A stretch of 64,000 bases of DNA from Bradyrhizobium sp. CB1015 (lineage in GTDB: Bacteria > Pseudomonadota > Alphaproteobacteria > Rhizobiales > Xanthobacteraceae): NCBI RefSeq assembly GCF_025200925.1, contig NZ_CP104174.1, forward strand, positions 7,316,001 through 7,380,000, in the 5' to 3' direction. Made by a program: the position numbers and the translations under genes. This document shows, in pieces, positions 8,665-17,423 of this stretch (within the stretch, counting starts at the first letter, position 1; each line of letters begins with the position of its first letter). Under the pieces are notes generated by a model. The model did not search any database. It was not told the origin of the DNA and worked only from the letters and a program-made list of their open reading frames with translations.

Positions 8665-9558
8665 ATGGAATTCCTGACCACCAGCGAAGCCGCCGACTAC
8701 CTGCGGCTCGGCGAACGCAAGCTTTACGAACTCGTCACCACCGGTGCGATCCCCTGCAGCAAGGTGACGGGAAAATGGCTCTTCCCACGGCACGAGCTCG
8801 ACCTCTGGGTCCTGTCGGGCCTCGCGCGACCGGCCGGCATGTTGATCGCCGAGCCGCCGCCGGTCGTCGGCGGCAGCCAGGACGAACTGCTCGATTGGAG
8901 CCTGCGCGAGTCCGGCTCCGGACTCGGATCGATGAGCGAGGGCAGCGCGCGCGGGCTCGAGCGCTTGCAGCGCAACGAGGTGATGGCCGCGGCGGTGCAC
9001 TTCCACGCCCTGGACGCCTCCGACAATCTCGCCGGCGACGCCAGTATCGAAGCGCTGCGGACCACGCCGGACCTGCATGATGCGGTGCTGGTCGCGTTCG
9101 TGCGCCGCGAAGAAGGTCTGGTGCTGCCACACGGCAATCCCAGGCACCTGCACAGCCTGACCGACGTGCTCGCAACTGGCGCCCGGATGGCGACGCGGCA
9201 GCAGGGCACGGGCGCGCAGATGCTGCTCGACGTGCTGCTGAAGCGCGCGGGCGCCTCGATGCGGGACTTGCGCCGCATCGAGACGCCGGCGCTGACCGGC
9301 CCGGATCTCGCCGAGCTGGTTCGCGCCGGCCAGGCCGATTGCGGCATCGCGACGCGCGCCGCGGCGCGCTCGGCCGGCCTCGATTTCGTGCCGCTGGTGT
9401 GGGAGAATTTCGACCTTGCGATGCGGCAGCGCAGCTATTTCTGTCCCGCCATGCAGGCCCTGCTCCGCTTCATGAACGAGCGGCGGCTGCGCCAGCGCGC
9501 GGAGGAGCTGACCGGCTACGATCCCTCGCCCGCAGGACTGATCCGCTTCGCAGCCTGA
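8665..9558 (+). CDS. Excisionase-type HTH / periplasmic-binding-domain regulator
   Basis: A 297-residue cytosolic protein. Residues 1-52 are an excisionase/MerR-like winged helix (FLTTSEAADYLRLGERKLYELV, with WLFPRHELDLW). Residues 70-297 are a binding-protein-like domain of the kind fused to MoeA at 4431, with no signal peptide. This architecture is known for molybdate/tungstate-responsive regulators that sense ligand through the binding domain. Its position opposite the tupA-like and MoeA-like operon suggests it controls that operon; the ligand is inferred. ATG 8665 is used because the HTH begins there. Confidence 0.85.
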   Translation: MEFLTTSEAADYLRLGERKLYELVTTGAIPCSKVTGKWLFPRHELDLWVLSGLARPAGMLIAEPPPVVGGSQDELLDWSLRESGSGLGSMSEGSARGLERLQRNEVMAAAVHFHALDASDNLAGDASIEALRTTPDLHDAVLVAFVRREEGLVLPHGNPRHLHSLTDVLATGARMATRQQGTGAQMLLDVLLKRAGASMRDLRRIETPALTGPDLAELVRAGQADCGIATRAAARSAGLDFVPLVWENFDLAMRQRSYFCPAMQALLRFMNERRLRQRAEELTGYDPSPAGLIRFAA

Positions 9559-9661
9559 CATTGACGCCTACCCCCTAATAGTTGCAAAAGAAACCAATTC
9601 AGCCGGGCCATACCCGGGACAAGCAACACCGGCCAACGCGCCGAATCAGGGGAGGAGAAAC

Positions 9662-10876
9662 GTGTATCCAACGAGATTTGGACTGCCGGTCGCGGCCGCA
9701 CTCGCGGCAGCGCTGCTGCCGGGCGCGGCCATGGCGCAGGTTTCCGACGACGTCGTCAAGATCGGCGTGCTCACCGACATGAACGGTCCGGCCTCGGCGC
9801 CGACCGGCCAGGGCTCGGTGACCGCGGCGCAGATGGCGATCGACGATTTCGGCGGCAAGGTGCTCGGCAAGCCGATCAGCGTCGTGATCGGCGACCACCA
9901 GCTCAAGGCCGATGTCGGCGGCGCCATCGCGCGGCGCTGGTTCGACGTCGATCAGGTCGATCTGATCGTGGACGTTCCGGTCTCCGCGGTCGGGCTCGCG
10001 GTGCAAAACATCGCCAACGAGAAGAAGCGGCTGTTCATCACCCACTCCACCGGCACCGCGGATTTCCACGGCAAGTTCTGCTCGCCTTACGCCATCCAAT
10101 GGGTGTTCGACACCCGCGCGCTCGCCGTCGGCACCGCCGATGCCGTGGTCAAGCGCGGCGGCGACAGCTGGTTCTTCATCACCGACGACTACGCCTTCGG
10201 CCATTCGCTGGAGCGCGACGCCTCAGCCGTCGTCACCGCCAATGGCGGCAAGGTGCTGGGCTCGGTGCGGCCGCCGCTGGCAACGCCCGATCTCTCCTCC
10301 TTCGTGCTGCAGGCGCAGGCCTCCAAGGCCAAGATCATCGGCATTGCCGCCGGTCCCCCCAACAACATGAACGAGATCAAGACCGGCGCCGAGTTCGGCG
10401 TGTTCAAGGGCGGCCAGCAGATGGCGGCGCTGCTGGCGCTGATCACCGACATCCACGGCCTCGGCCTGCAGGCGGCGCAAGGCCTGCTGCTGACCACCTC
10501 GTTCTACTGGGACATGGACGACAAGACCCGCGAATGGTCGAAGCGCTATTTCGCCAAGATGAACAGGATGCCCTCGATGTGGCAGGCCGGCGTCTATTCC
10601 AGCGTGATGCACTATCTCAACGCCATCAAGGAGACCGGCACCGACGATCCGCTGAAAGTCGCCGCCAAGATGCGCGAGAAGCCGATCGAGGATTTCTTCG
10701 CCCGCAACGGCAAACTGCGCGAGGACAATCTGATGGTGCACGACCTCTGGCTGGTGCAGGTGAAGACGCCGGAGGAGAGCAAATATCCGTGGGACTATTA
10801 CAAGATCCTCACGACGATCTCCGGCGACAAGGCGTTCGGCCCGCCGGACCCGGCGTGTCCGCTGGTGAAGAAGTGA
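9662..10876 (+). CDS. ABC transporter substrate-binding protein (branched-chain amino acid type)
   Basis: A 404-residue LivK-type protein. The GTG start at 9662 follows a strong GGAGGAG ribosome site and gives a signal peptide (residues 1-25, ending AAMA-QV). The mature part opens with DDVVKIGVLTDMNGPAS, standard for the Peripla_BP_6 family; many members bind small carboxylates or aromatics rather than amino acids. No permease or ATPase genes are adjacent, so the ligand and transporter are unknown. It precedes a TctC-type binding protein, possibly in one transcription unit but separated by a repeat. Confidence 0.85.
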   Translation: MYPTRFGLPVAAALAAALLPGAAMAQVSDDVVKIGVLTDMNGPASAPTGQGSVTAAQMAIDDFGGKVLGKPISVVIGDHQLKADVGGAIARRWFDVDQVDLIVDVPVSAVGLAVQNIANEKKRLFITHSTGTADFHGKFCSPYAIQWVFDTRALAVGTADAVVKRGGDSWFFITDDYAFGHSLERDASAVVTANGGKVLGSVRPPLATPDLSSFVLQAQASKAKIIGIAAGPPNNMNEIKTGAEFGVFKGGQQMAALLALITDIHGLGLQAAQGLLLTTSFYWDMDDKTREWSKRYFAKMNRMPSMWQAGVYSSVMHYLNAIKETGTDDPLKVAAKMREKPIEDFFARNGKLREDNLMVHDLWLVQVKTPEESKYPWDYYKILTTISGDKAFGPPDPACPLVKK

Positions 10877-10879
10877 CGG

Positions 10880-10956
10880 TGGCGAGTGGCGAATAGGGAG
10901 TAGCGAATGGGGATGCTTCCATTCGCTATTCGCAACTCACCATTCGCTATTTCGTC
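10880..10956. repeat. Short palindromic intergenic repeat
   Basis: The stretch contains several near-repeats of GCGAATAG/CTATTCGC arranged as an imperfect inverted repeat (AGTAGCGAATGG against CCATTCGCTATT, with further half-copies). It separates the two binding-protein genes and could form hairpins. It looks like a dispersed rhizobial repeat rather than a terminator, since no T-run follows. Confidence 0.65.
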
Positions 10957-10987
10957 GCGCGCAGACAATGGAACAACGGGAGATGTC

Positions 10988-11962
10988 ATGTTGCGAATTT
11001 TGCGGCGCGGTGTTTTCGGGCTCGCAGTGCTCTTGGGTTTTTTCAGCGCCACCCCTCCCGCCGCTGCCGGCTATCCCGACCGCCCCGTGCACTGGCTGAT
11101 CGGCTTTTCCGCCGGCGGCCCGGTCGACATCGTGGCGCGGATCATGGCGCAGTGGCTGTCGGACCGGCTCGGCCAGCAATTCATCGTCGAGAACCGCACC
11201 GGCTCGGGCGGCAACATCGCCGCCGCCGCCGCGATCAATTCTCCGCCGGACGGCTACACGCTGCTGTTCGTCGCGCCCAACAACGCGATCTCGACCTCGC
11301 TCTACAAGAAGCTGCCGTTCGACTTCCTGCGCGACACCGTGCCGGTGGCCAGCATCATGCAGCTCACCAACATGCTGGTCGTCTCCAACGCGTTTCCGCC
11401 GAAATCGGTTCAGGAGTTCATCGACTATTGCAAGGCCAATCCCGGCAAGGTCTCCTACGCCTCCTCCGGCAACGGCACCTCGGTGCACATGTCGGCCGAG
11501 CTGTTCAAGGTGATGACGAAGTGCGACATGGTGCACGTGCCCTATCGCGGCTCGGCCATCGCCTTCCCCGACGTCATCTCCAACAAGGTGCAGCTGATCT
11601 TCGACAACCTGCCCTCGGCGATGGAACAGGTGAAGGGCGGCAACGTCCGCGCGCTCGGAGTGACCTCGCCGCAGCGCTGGCCGAGCGTGCCCGACGTGCC
11701 CGCGATCGCCGAGACCGTGCTGGGCTTCGAATCGGTCGGCTTCTACGGCATCTCCGCGCCGAAGGGCACGCCGAGCGAGGTGATCGAGATCCTCAACAAG
11801 GCCGTCGGCGAAGCATTGAAGGATCCGAAGCTGGTGGCGCGCCTCACCGAAGTCGGCGGCCTGCCCAAGCCGATGACGCCCGCCGACTTCGGCAAGCTGG
11901 TCGCCGACGAAACCGAGAAGTGGCGCAAGGTGGTCGAGTTCGCCGGGGTCTCGGTGGACTAG
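10988..11962 (+). CDS. Tripartite tricarboxylate transporter binding protein (TctC/Bug family)
   Basis: A 324-residue secreted protein. ATG 10988 is preferred over the upstream in-frame codon because it has GGGAGATGTC upstream and starts a typical signal peptide ending PPAAAGYPDRPV. Family motifs are YPDRPVHWLIGFSAGGPVD, RTGSGGNIAAAAA and VPYRGSA. Bug proteins bind carboxylates for TctAB permeases or serve as orphan sensors; no tctAB is visible here. It ends about 340 bases before the tRNA. Confidence 0.88.
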   Translation: MLRILRRGVFGLAVLLGFFSATPPAAAGYPDRPVHWLIGFSAGGPVDIVARIMAQWLSDRLGQQFIVENRTGSGGNIAAAAAINSPPDGYTLLFVAPNNAISTSLYKKLPFDFLRDTVPVASIMQLTNMLVVSNAFPPKSVQEFIDYCKANPGKVSYASSGNGTSVHMSAELFKVMTKCDMVHVPYRGSAIAFPDVISNKVQLIFDNLPSAMEQVKGGNVRALGVTSPQRWPSVPDVPAIAETVLGFESVGFYGISAPKGTPSEVIEILNKAVGEALKDPKLVARLTEVGGLPKPMTPADFGKLVADETEKWRKVVEFAGVSVD

Positions 11963-12299
11963 GCCGCGGCCCCGCCACCGAGCTCGGCCGCACCACGTGA
12001 GGGGGCCCAAAGCCCTCTCAGCACAAAGTTGCGAAAACAACCCCATGCACAGTAGACGAGGCCAGTTATTTCAATGGGTTAGCGCACACCTCGAAAAAAC
12101 CTGCGAAAAAGCGGTTTGCTCCGTCGGGCAAAACAGGGTTATATATAGGCATCATCGCCAGTTTCGGTTATTCGAAAATGATCCGAGATGCTGTGCCGGC
12201 GTTCCCGTCCGCCAGAGCCAGGATTGCACCCCCGCCCCGAGCCCTGTAAACGAACCGCGCACCGTTGCCGGCCGCGCTATCTGCGGCCGCCTCGCGGCG
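11963..12299. other. Intergenic region upstream of the tRNA
   Basis: No convincing gene. An imperfect GC-rich stem (GAGGGGGCCCAAAGCCCTCTC near 12,000) may end the upstream transcript. The rest should hold the tRNA promoter; an AT-rich stretch near 12,140-12,150 is a possible -10 region. Nothing else was recognised. Confidence 0.4.
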
Positions 12300-12375
12300 G
12301 GGCCTGTAGCTCAATGGTTAGAGCCGGCCGCTCATAACGGTCTGGTTGCAGGTTCGAGTCCTGCCGGGCCCACCA
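12300..12375 (+). tRNA. tRNA with CAU anticodon (tRNA-Ile2 or elongator tRNA-Met)
   Basis: A 76-base cloverleaf: acceptor GGGCCTG pairs with CGGGCCC (one G-U), D arm GCTC/GAGC, anticodon stem GGCCG/CGGTC with loop CTCATAA (anticodon CAT), T arm GCAGG-TTCGAGT-CCTGC, and encoded CCA. The overall form resembles lysidine-modified tRNA-Ile (CAU), but an elongator methionine identity cannot be excluded by eye. Its 3' 48 bases are duplicated at 55,513, making it the insertion site of the island that follows. Confidence 0.93.
12328..12375 (+). repeat. Direct repeat attL: 3' part of the tRNA
   Basis: These 48 bases, from the anticodon stem to the terminal CCA, recur without mismatch at 55,513-55,560. 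A direct repeat of a tRNA 3' end is the usual core site left by tyrosine-recombinase islands. The complete tRNA is kept on this side, so the far copy is the displaced half. Confidence 0.9.
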
Positions 12376-12389
12376 ATAAATCGATCATT

Positions 12390-12466
12390 TGTGCGGACAC
12401 TTTGAGAACGACTCGATTTCCGCTTTAAGAACGACTCGATTTCGTTTTGAGAACGACTCGGTTTCA
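12390..12466 (+). repeat. Left transposon-like end with three direct AGAACGACTCG sites
   Basis: Near-identical sites (TGAGAACGACTCGATTT type) lie at 12403-12419, 12426-12442 and 12448-12464, 23 and 22 bases apart. The terminal TGT is 14 bases beyond the tRNA CCA. The same site recurs in inverse orientation at 46,173-46,305, so the two arrays belong to one type of element. Confidence 0.75.
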
Positions 12467-12561
12467 CATCCGCCTGACACAATTGGCAAATCCAGCCTCA
12501 GTTTTTTCGACGATTTTCGCGCTTTGAAAAACCGAGGGGGGTCTAAGTATCTTAAGCGCGA

Positions 12562-13113
12562 TTGCGGTTTGCCGATCCCAGCTCCAGCCTGACGCTTCGT
12601 CATCGGAGGCAAAGCAGTGCAAAGAGCTCTAGAGAAGTATTCCACGAGGTGAAGATCGCGAACGTGGCCTTCCGCGCGATGGTAGAGCGCGACCGCGTCG
12701 TTCTTCACATGGAAAACCAGAGCGGTCGGGAGTCCAGCGTCGATCTCATCGGCAAAGCGTTCACCTTGCCAAGGCTTTGCTACTCGGAAAACTGGACGCA
12801 GCGCCGGGCGCCTTCAGGATCGCCCGGCTGGGCTGTCTGCCACGACTCGCCCAGAGAACCGCGTATGTTTCTCGGCCCCCTGTCCAACGAAGACGTGTGG
12901 TTCCTAACCCAGGATTTCGGGCTGCATAGAACTGATTTCTTGGATCGCCAGGTCACATTCGCGGAGTCGACCGCCGGCCAAGCTTTGAAGGAGATCATGC
13001 TTCACGATGCCGCGCGTGCTGCAGTTTACCGCAAGTCGGCGAAGTGGCTGGACGATTGGGCGGAACGGGTAGTCTCCGAGGAGCCAGCGCGACCCGGCCG
13101 CCTTGGAATTTGA
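12562..13113 (+). CDS. Hypothetical protein upstream of AAA+/protease pair
   Basis: The open frame gives up to 183 residues; a GTG at 12649 (start VKIANVAFRAMVERD) removes an unlikely basic N-terminus and may be the true start, leaving about 154 residues. The sequence alternates charged and hydrophobic segments, ends in DDWAERVVSEEPARP, and has no domain I recognise. Codon use is less GC-rich than the backbone genes. Its stop overlaps the start of the next small frame, suggesting an operon with the AAA+ gene. Confidence 0.5.
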   Translation: MRFADPSSSLTLRHRRQSSAKSSREVFHEVKIANVAFRAMVERDRVVLHMENQSGRESSVDLIGKAFTLPRLCYSENWTQRRAPSGSPGWAVCHDSPREPRMFLGPLSNEDVWFLTQDFGLHRTDFLDRQVTFAESTAGQALKEIMLHDAARAAVYRKSAKWLDDWAERVVSEEPARPGRLGI

Positions 13114-13300
13114 GAATAGCGCTCGGGTATTAGGCGTCAGAGTTCTCACCTCGCCGTCGGGCCGTGACGGGCGGCGTGAGCACATCGTTAGAGGCGATCC
13201 GAACCGAGCGACCCTGCTGTTCCGCAAGAAGGGCAAGTGGCTGAACGGCTGGCTCGGCAAGAGATACCCACAGAGCCGCACCGACGGTGCCATTAATTGA
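13103..13300 (+). CDS. Small hypothetical protein, coupled to the preceding gene
   Basis: A 65-residue frame starting at TTG 13103, overlapping the preceding stop by 11 bases. It contains a basic stretch LLFRKKGKWLNGWLGKR. No domain was recognised. It lies between an unknown gene and the AAA+ ATPase on the same strand; whether it is translated is uncertain. Confidence 0.3.
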   Translation: MEFENSARVLGVRVLTSPSGRDGRREHIVRGDPNRATLLFRKKGKWLNGWLGKRYPQSRTDGAIN

Positions 13301-13385
13301 CTGGCGTCTTGCGACCAACACGGTATTTTCGTACGATTCCTCCATTCCATTGGATATGATCTGCGGTCGAGGGCCGCCCACGTAG

Positions 13386-14378
13386 ATGGCCAAGGCTGAA
13401 CAGATCAAAAAGCTCATCGCGAGCTATGGCCGTCCCGATGAATTTCGGTCTGCGGCGATGACTATCATCAACGATGAACATCGGATGGGCCACGCTCCGC
13501 TGGCCGCCGCTCTTAAGCGAGTTCTCGATTCCAGCGTTCATCCCGTCAGCGGCGCCCCAAAGCTCGCTTCCCTTGACGCATCCTCGGATCCCGCCATCGA
13601 ATTGGTGGACGCGACCGACCCCTCGCGGAGGCTGTCGGACATCGTCTTGACTTCGGAAGCTCGCAGCAGCTTCGATTCCTTGATCGAGGAACAAAAACGA
13701 GCCGACGAACTTCGACGGCATCGACTGCATGTGAAGTCGAAGATCCTGTTCTGCGGGCCTCCGGGCTGCGGCAAAACGCTTGGAGCCGAGGTGATCGCGC
13801 GCGAGCTCGATCTGCCGCTTCTAACGGCCCGCGTGGATGCGCTGATATCATCGTTGCTCGGTCAAACGGCTACAAATCTCAGACGCCTCTTCGAGTACGC
13901 GACGCGCCGCCCATGTGTTCTATTTTTGGATGAATTCGACGCACTCGCTCGGTCTCGGACTGACGAGGGCGAACACAACGAACTGCGGCGCGTCGTAAAC
14001 AGCTTACTGGGGCTAATTGATCGCCACCATGGACGGGGTGTTTTCGTAGCGGCGACAAATCTCGAAAGCAGCTTGGATACTGCCATCTGGCGTCGCTTCG
14101 ACGATGTGGTGATTTTTGAACCGCCAAGCCGCGAGCAAATCGGCTCGTTACTGCGACTGGTTTTCAAGAACTTTCCTGTCAACTTCGACGTCGACGCCAG
14201 CGCTGCTAAGCTGCATGGTCTGTCGTATGCAGAAATCGAGCGCGTAGCGCTCGATGCCGTGAAGACTGCGGTCCTGAAGAAGCGGAAAGCGGTGAGCGAG
14301 ACGGATTTCGCTGCGGCCCTCAAAAGCGCGAACCGAAGAACTGCGGCGCAATCAACTCGTCGGCCCCGGGCGACCTGA
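13386..14378 (+). CDS. AAA+ ATPase (SpoVK/FtsH-like) partnered with subtilisin-like protease
   Basis: A 330-residue protein. After a helical N-terminal region (residues 1-110) comes a classical AAA module: Walker A FCGPPGCGKT near 120, Walker B VLFLDEFDAL near 180, sensor 1 VFVAATNLE near 220 and an arginine-finger region WRRFDD near 235, then the AAA lid. It is closest in style to stand-alone CDC48/FtsH-like ATPases. The subtilase gene starts 3 bases after its stop. ATPase-subtilase pairs of this kind occur sporadically in bacterial accessory regions; a role in defence or conflict is inference. Confidence 0.85.
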   Translation: MAKAEQIKKLIASYGRPDEFRSAAMTIINDEHRMGHAPLAAALKRVLDSSVHPVSGAPKLASLDASSDPAIELVDATDPSRRLSDIVLTSEARSSFDSLIEEQKRADELRRHRLHVKSKILFCGPPGCGKTLGAEVIARELDLPLLTARVDALISSLLGQTATNLRRLFEYATRRPCVLFLDEFDALARSRTDEGEHNELRRVVNSLLGLIDRHHGRGVFVAATNLESSLDTAIWRRFDDVVIFEPPSREQIGSLLRLVFKNFPVNFDVDASAAKLHGLSYAEIERVALDAVKTAVLKKRKAVSETDFAAALKSANRRTAAQSTRRPRAT

Positions 14379-14381
14379 TGA

Positions 14382-15407
14382 ATGCCCCCACGTGAGCACC
14401 TTCCGCTTCTACGCATGCCGCGCGTAGAGCCCCGCAGAAAGCATGGTTTTGGACGGCCGCCGGAACGCGACCACCGAGCGCACGGAGCGCGCATCGCCGA
14501 GGAGGTCGTGGAAACGATAGCTGTCGCCCGAGCGCGGGCTCCCATCCCCGGAATCGACCCTAAGCTGATCCTAAAGGTCGAACTAACCAGCGCGGTGGAC
14601 GAAGACGAGTGGCGGAGAGCTGGCCTGCACGTTTTGGCTCAAAATCCGGGCAACATTCTCGTCCTTTTCTCAGACTCGTTTGAACTAGAGGCATTCCGCG
14701 ATCGCGTGGAGAGGTTCATCGCGGGGCCGGTAAAGGGCCGTGAAAACCCGCCCCACAACTCCCTTATCGCTTCTATCGAGCGAGTAGGTGAGCTTGACCC
14801 GAAAGACCGGATCGGACCGCGTCTTGCCGCATCTGGCATTGTGGGGCTAGACGATATCGACGGCCGGAATGTTTTCGTCGTGGACGTCGAATTGTGGGAT
14901 GCCGGCGAGCAGTTTGATCGCGAAGTGCGAGCGCGATCGTTGATTGCTTATGTCGAAGGCGACCTCCGAGGCCAGAGTGTCGGTCAACCATTTATCGGCA
15001 CTTCAGGCTTCTCACTGGTCCGTTTGCGCATTCGAGGGAGCGAGCTGAAGATACTCTTCGACCGTCCGGAAGTGGCGTCCATCGATCTGCTTCCGCTTCC
15101 CGATTTGGGCGAACACGATGTTCCTAGTGTTACAGTTCATGATTTACCGCCAGCAATCCCAGCTGAGCGGGACTCTCCGATCATCGGCATCATTGATTCC
15201 GGGCTGAACGCGCATCCTTTGCTCGACGGCCTCGTTGTGGAGCAAATTGCAGTTCCAGCGGCACTCGGCACTGCCGACGTATGGGGACATGGCACAAAGG
15301 TCGCGGGGATTGCCGCTTACGGCGATGTTCGCGAACGGCTCGACCAGAGAAACTTCGTTGGGTCGGTCCGAATTCTCAGCGCCCGCGTGGTGAACGATCC
15401 CCGGTGA
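14382..15407 (+). pseudogene. Subtilisin-like (S8) peptidase, truncated by IS256-family insertion
   Basis: About 340 residues remain. A roughly 250-residue N-terminal region precedes the peptidase core, which shows the catalytic aspartate in PIIGIIDSGLNAHP near residue 272 and the histidine in VWGHGTKVAGIAAYG near 306. The reading frame then enters the IS element after VVNDP and stops; the catalytic-serine half is absent, so the product should be inactive. The missing part is not on the far side of this IS copy or next to the other copy, implying deletion as well as insertion. Confidence 0.85.
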
Positions 15408-16814
15408 TGGTGTAGCTCGGTAGAGCAAAGCCGTCCGCACGCGCGCCCTCCCATGGCGCCGTAGCGGGCGGGCGGCTTTGCGGTGGTCACCGGCAGTTCG
15501 CCGGTAGGGTCGGGTTGCTGACACCAACCTGATTCGAGGAACCACCGATGACCGATGAGATGATGAACCTCCGCACGCTCGTGGAGAAGACCCCTGATGC
15601 GGATCTGCTGCGCGAGATGATCGGCTTTGCTGCCCAGCGCCTGATGGAGCTGGAAGTGGAAGGCCAGACCGGGGCCGCCTACGGCGAGAAGAACCCCGAG
15701 CGTCTGGCGCAGCGCAACGGCTACCGCGACCGGACCTGGGAGACCCGCGCCGGCACGGTCGAGCTGCGCATTCCCAAGCTGCGCAAAGGCTCCTACTTCC
15801 CCGGCTTTCTGGAGCCGCGCCGGATGGCCGAGAAGGCGCTCACCGCCGTGGTGCAGGAAGCTTATGTGCAGGGCGTCTCGACCCGCTCCGTCGACGATCT
15901 GGTGCAGGCGATGGGCATGAGCGGCATCTCCAAGAGCCAGGTCTCGCGGCTGTGCGCGGAGATCGATGACAAGGTGAAGGCGTTCCTCGCTCGCCCGATC
16001 GAGGGCGATTGGCCCTATCTGTGGATCGACGCCACCTACGTGAAGGTGCGCCAGCAGGGGCGCATCGTGTCGGTCGCGGTGATCGTCGCGGTCGGCGTCA
16101 ACAGCGATGGCCGGCGCGAAGTTCTCGGCATGGACATTGGTCCCTCGGAGGCCGAGACATTCTGGACGGCGTTCCTGCGCAAGCTCGCCCGCCGCGGCCT
16201 GCGCGGCGTCAAGCTGGTCGTCTCCGACGCCCACGAGGGCATCAAGGCGACCGTCGCCAAGGTGCTCAACGCCAGTTGGCAGCGTTGCCGCGTGCACTTC
16301 ATGCGCAACGCGCTGGCCCATGCCGGCAAAAGTGGACGGCGTGTCGTCTCCGCCTTCATCGCCACTGCGTTTGCCCAGGACGATGCCGAGGCCGCACGAG
16401 CGCAATGGCGGAAGGTCGCCGATCAGCTCCGCCCCAAGCTACCCAAGCTCGCCGGCTTCCTCGACGAGGCCGAGACCGATGTGCTGGCCTACATGACGTT
16501 CCCGCCGCAGCACCGCACCAAGCTGCACTCGACCAACCCGATCGAGCGCCTCAACGGCGAGATCAAGCGCCGGACCGAGGTCGTCGGCATCTTCCCCAAT
16601 GAGGACGCTATCGTCCGCCTCATCGGCGCGATCCTGCTCGAACAGAATGATGAATGGACCGTCCAGCGCGCCCGTTACATGACGCTGGAAACCATCGCGC
16701 CGTTGAGCGATGATCCAACCGTCAGCCTCCCGGCTATCGCCAGCTGACCAGTCCGGCTCTTGCCGGCGAACGCGGTGTCCCACCGCCAGTTACACCACGC
16801 TCAGGGACACGATC
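15398..16814 (+). mobile_element. IS256-family insertion sequence, copy 1
   Basis: About 1.4 kb, nearly identical to the inverted copy at 46.4-47.8 kb. Ends show an imperfect inverted repeat (GTGTCCC...GGTGTAACTGG against the CCCCGGTGATGGTGTAGCTCGG side). It splits the subtilase gene. The left tip lacks the GTGT seen in the other copy, and no matching 8-9-bp target duplication is visible, so the flanks have been rearranged since insertion. Confidence 0.88.
15548..16747 (+). CDS. IS256 (Mutator)-family transposase, copy 1
   Basis: A 399-residue transposase with the DDE triad in context: [11 protein letters not shown] near residue 160, [11 protein letters not shown] near 225 and [15 protein letters not shown] near 336, plus the [10 protein letters not shown] and RCRVHFMRN motifs of the family. 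It appears intact. It differs from copy 2 by only two residues (Q/R in the VQAMG segment and T/A near the C-terminus), so the copies are recent. It starts 140 bases inside the element after a GC-rich leader. Confidence 0.95.
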   Translation: MTDEMMNLRTLVEKTPDADLLREMIGFAAQRLMELEVEGQTGAAYGEKNPERLAQRNGYRDRTWETRAGTVELRIPKLRKGSYFPGFLEPRRMAEKALTAVVQEAYVQGVSTRSVDDLVQAMGMSGISKSQVSRLCAEIDDKVKAFLARPIEGDWPYLWIDATYVKVRQQGRIVSVAVIVAVGVNSDGRREVLGMDIGPSEAETFWTAFLRKLARRGLRGVKLVVSDAHEGIKATVAKVLNASWQRCRVHFMRNALAHAGKSGRRVVSAFIATAFAQDDAEAARAQWRKVADQLRPKLPKLAGFLDEAETDVLAYMTFPPQHRTKLHSTNPIERLNGEIKRRTEVVGIFPNEDAIVRLIGAILLEQNDEWTVQRARYMTLETIAPLSDDPTVSLPAIAS

Positions 16815-16998
16815 GCTTCGCCCGTCCGACCGTCCTCACGGCGGCAGCCGCCCGCAGACGCGTGAGCTAAGCAAGAGCGCGCTCTGGATCCCAAATATCT
16901 CGGCACCGTCTGCCACGATCCGTGTGGCAGGCCCCCTTGACGGCCAATTCCGCCCATCCATATACCATCCAATTGGATGCTGTACGGATGGTGATGTG

Positions 16999-17406
16999 AT
17001 GCCGAGCAATGTTCACGAAATTCGACCAAAGCCTTCCGACACGGAAAAAATCACGATCAATCTTGGTTTTGTCGATCTCGGTCAGGTCGATTTGATGGTG
17101 CAGGAAGGCTTCTACTCCAACCGCACGGATTTCATCCGGACCGCCATCCGCAACCAGCTCGAACGCCATGCCGAAGTGGTCAAGCAGTCCACGGCGCGAA
17201 AGAGCCTGGACCTGGGCTTGCGACACTACAGCCGCGAGGATCTCGAGGCGGCACGGAGGGTGGGCGAGATGCTGCACGTCAATGTTCTGGGTCTCGCCAC
17301 CATCGCGCAGGACGTCACGCCCGAGCTCGCCCGCGCGACGATTGCATCGGTCTCTGTGCTGGGGGGCCCTGCATGCCAGTCCGGCGGTCAAGTCCGCTCT
17401 CGCTGA
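16999..17406 (+). CDS. CopG/ribbon-helix-helix-type regulator
   Basis: A 135-residue protein with an RHH-like N-terminal half (KITINLGFVDLGQVDLMV, then FYSNRTDFIRTAIRNQLERH), resembling CopG/NikR-type DNA-binding proteins. The upstream in-frame ATG at 16924 would add an unrelated 25-residue leader, so 16999 is used. It ends 17 bases before a PHB-depolymerase-family gene, with which it probably forms an operon, suggesting a regulator of that esterase or of polyester metabolism. Confidence 0.7.
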   Translation: MPSNVHEIRPKPSDTEKITINLGFVDLGQVDLMVQEGFYSNRTDFIRTAIRNQLERHAEVVKQSTARKSLDLGLRHYSREDLEAARRVGEMLHVNVLGLATIAQDVTPELARATIASVSVLGGPACQSGGQVRSR

Positions 17407-17423
17407 TAGGACGAGGTAAGGTC

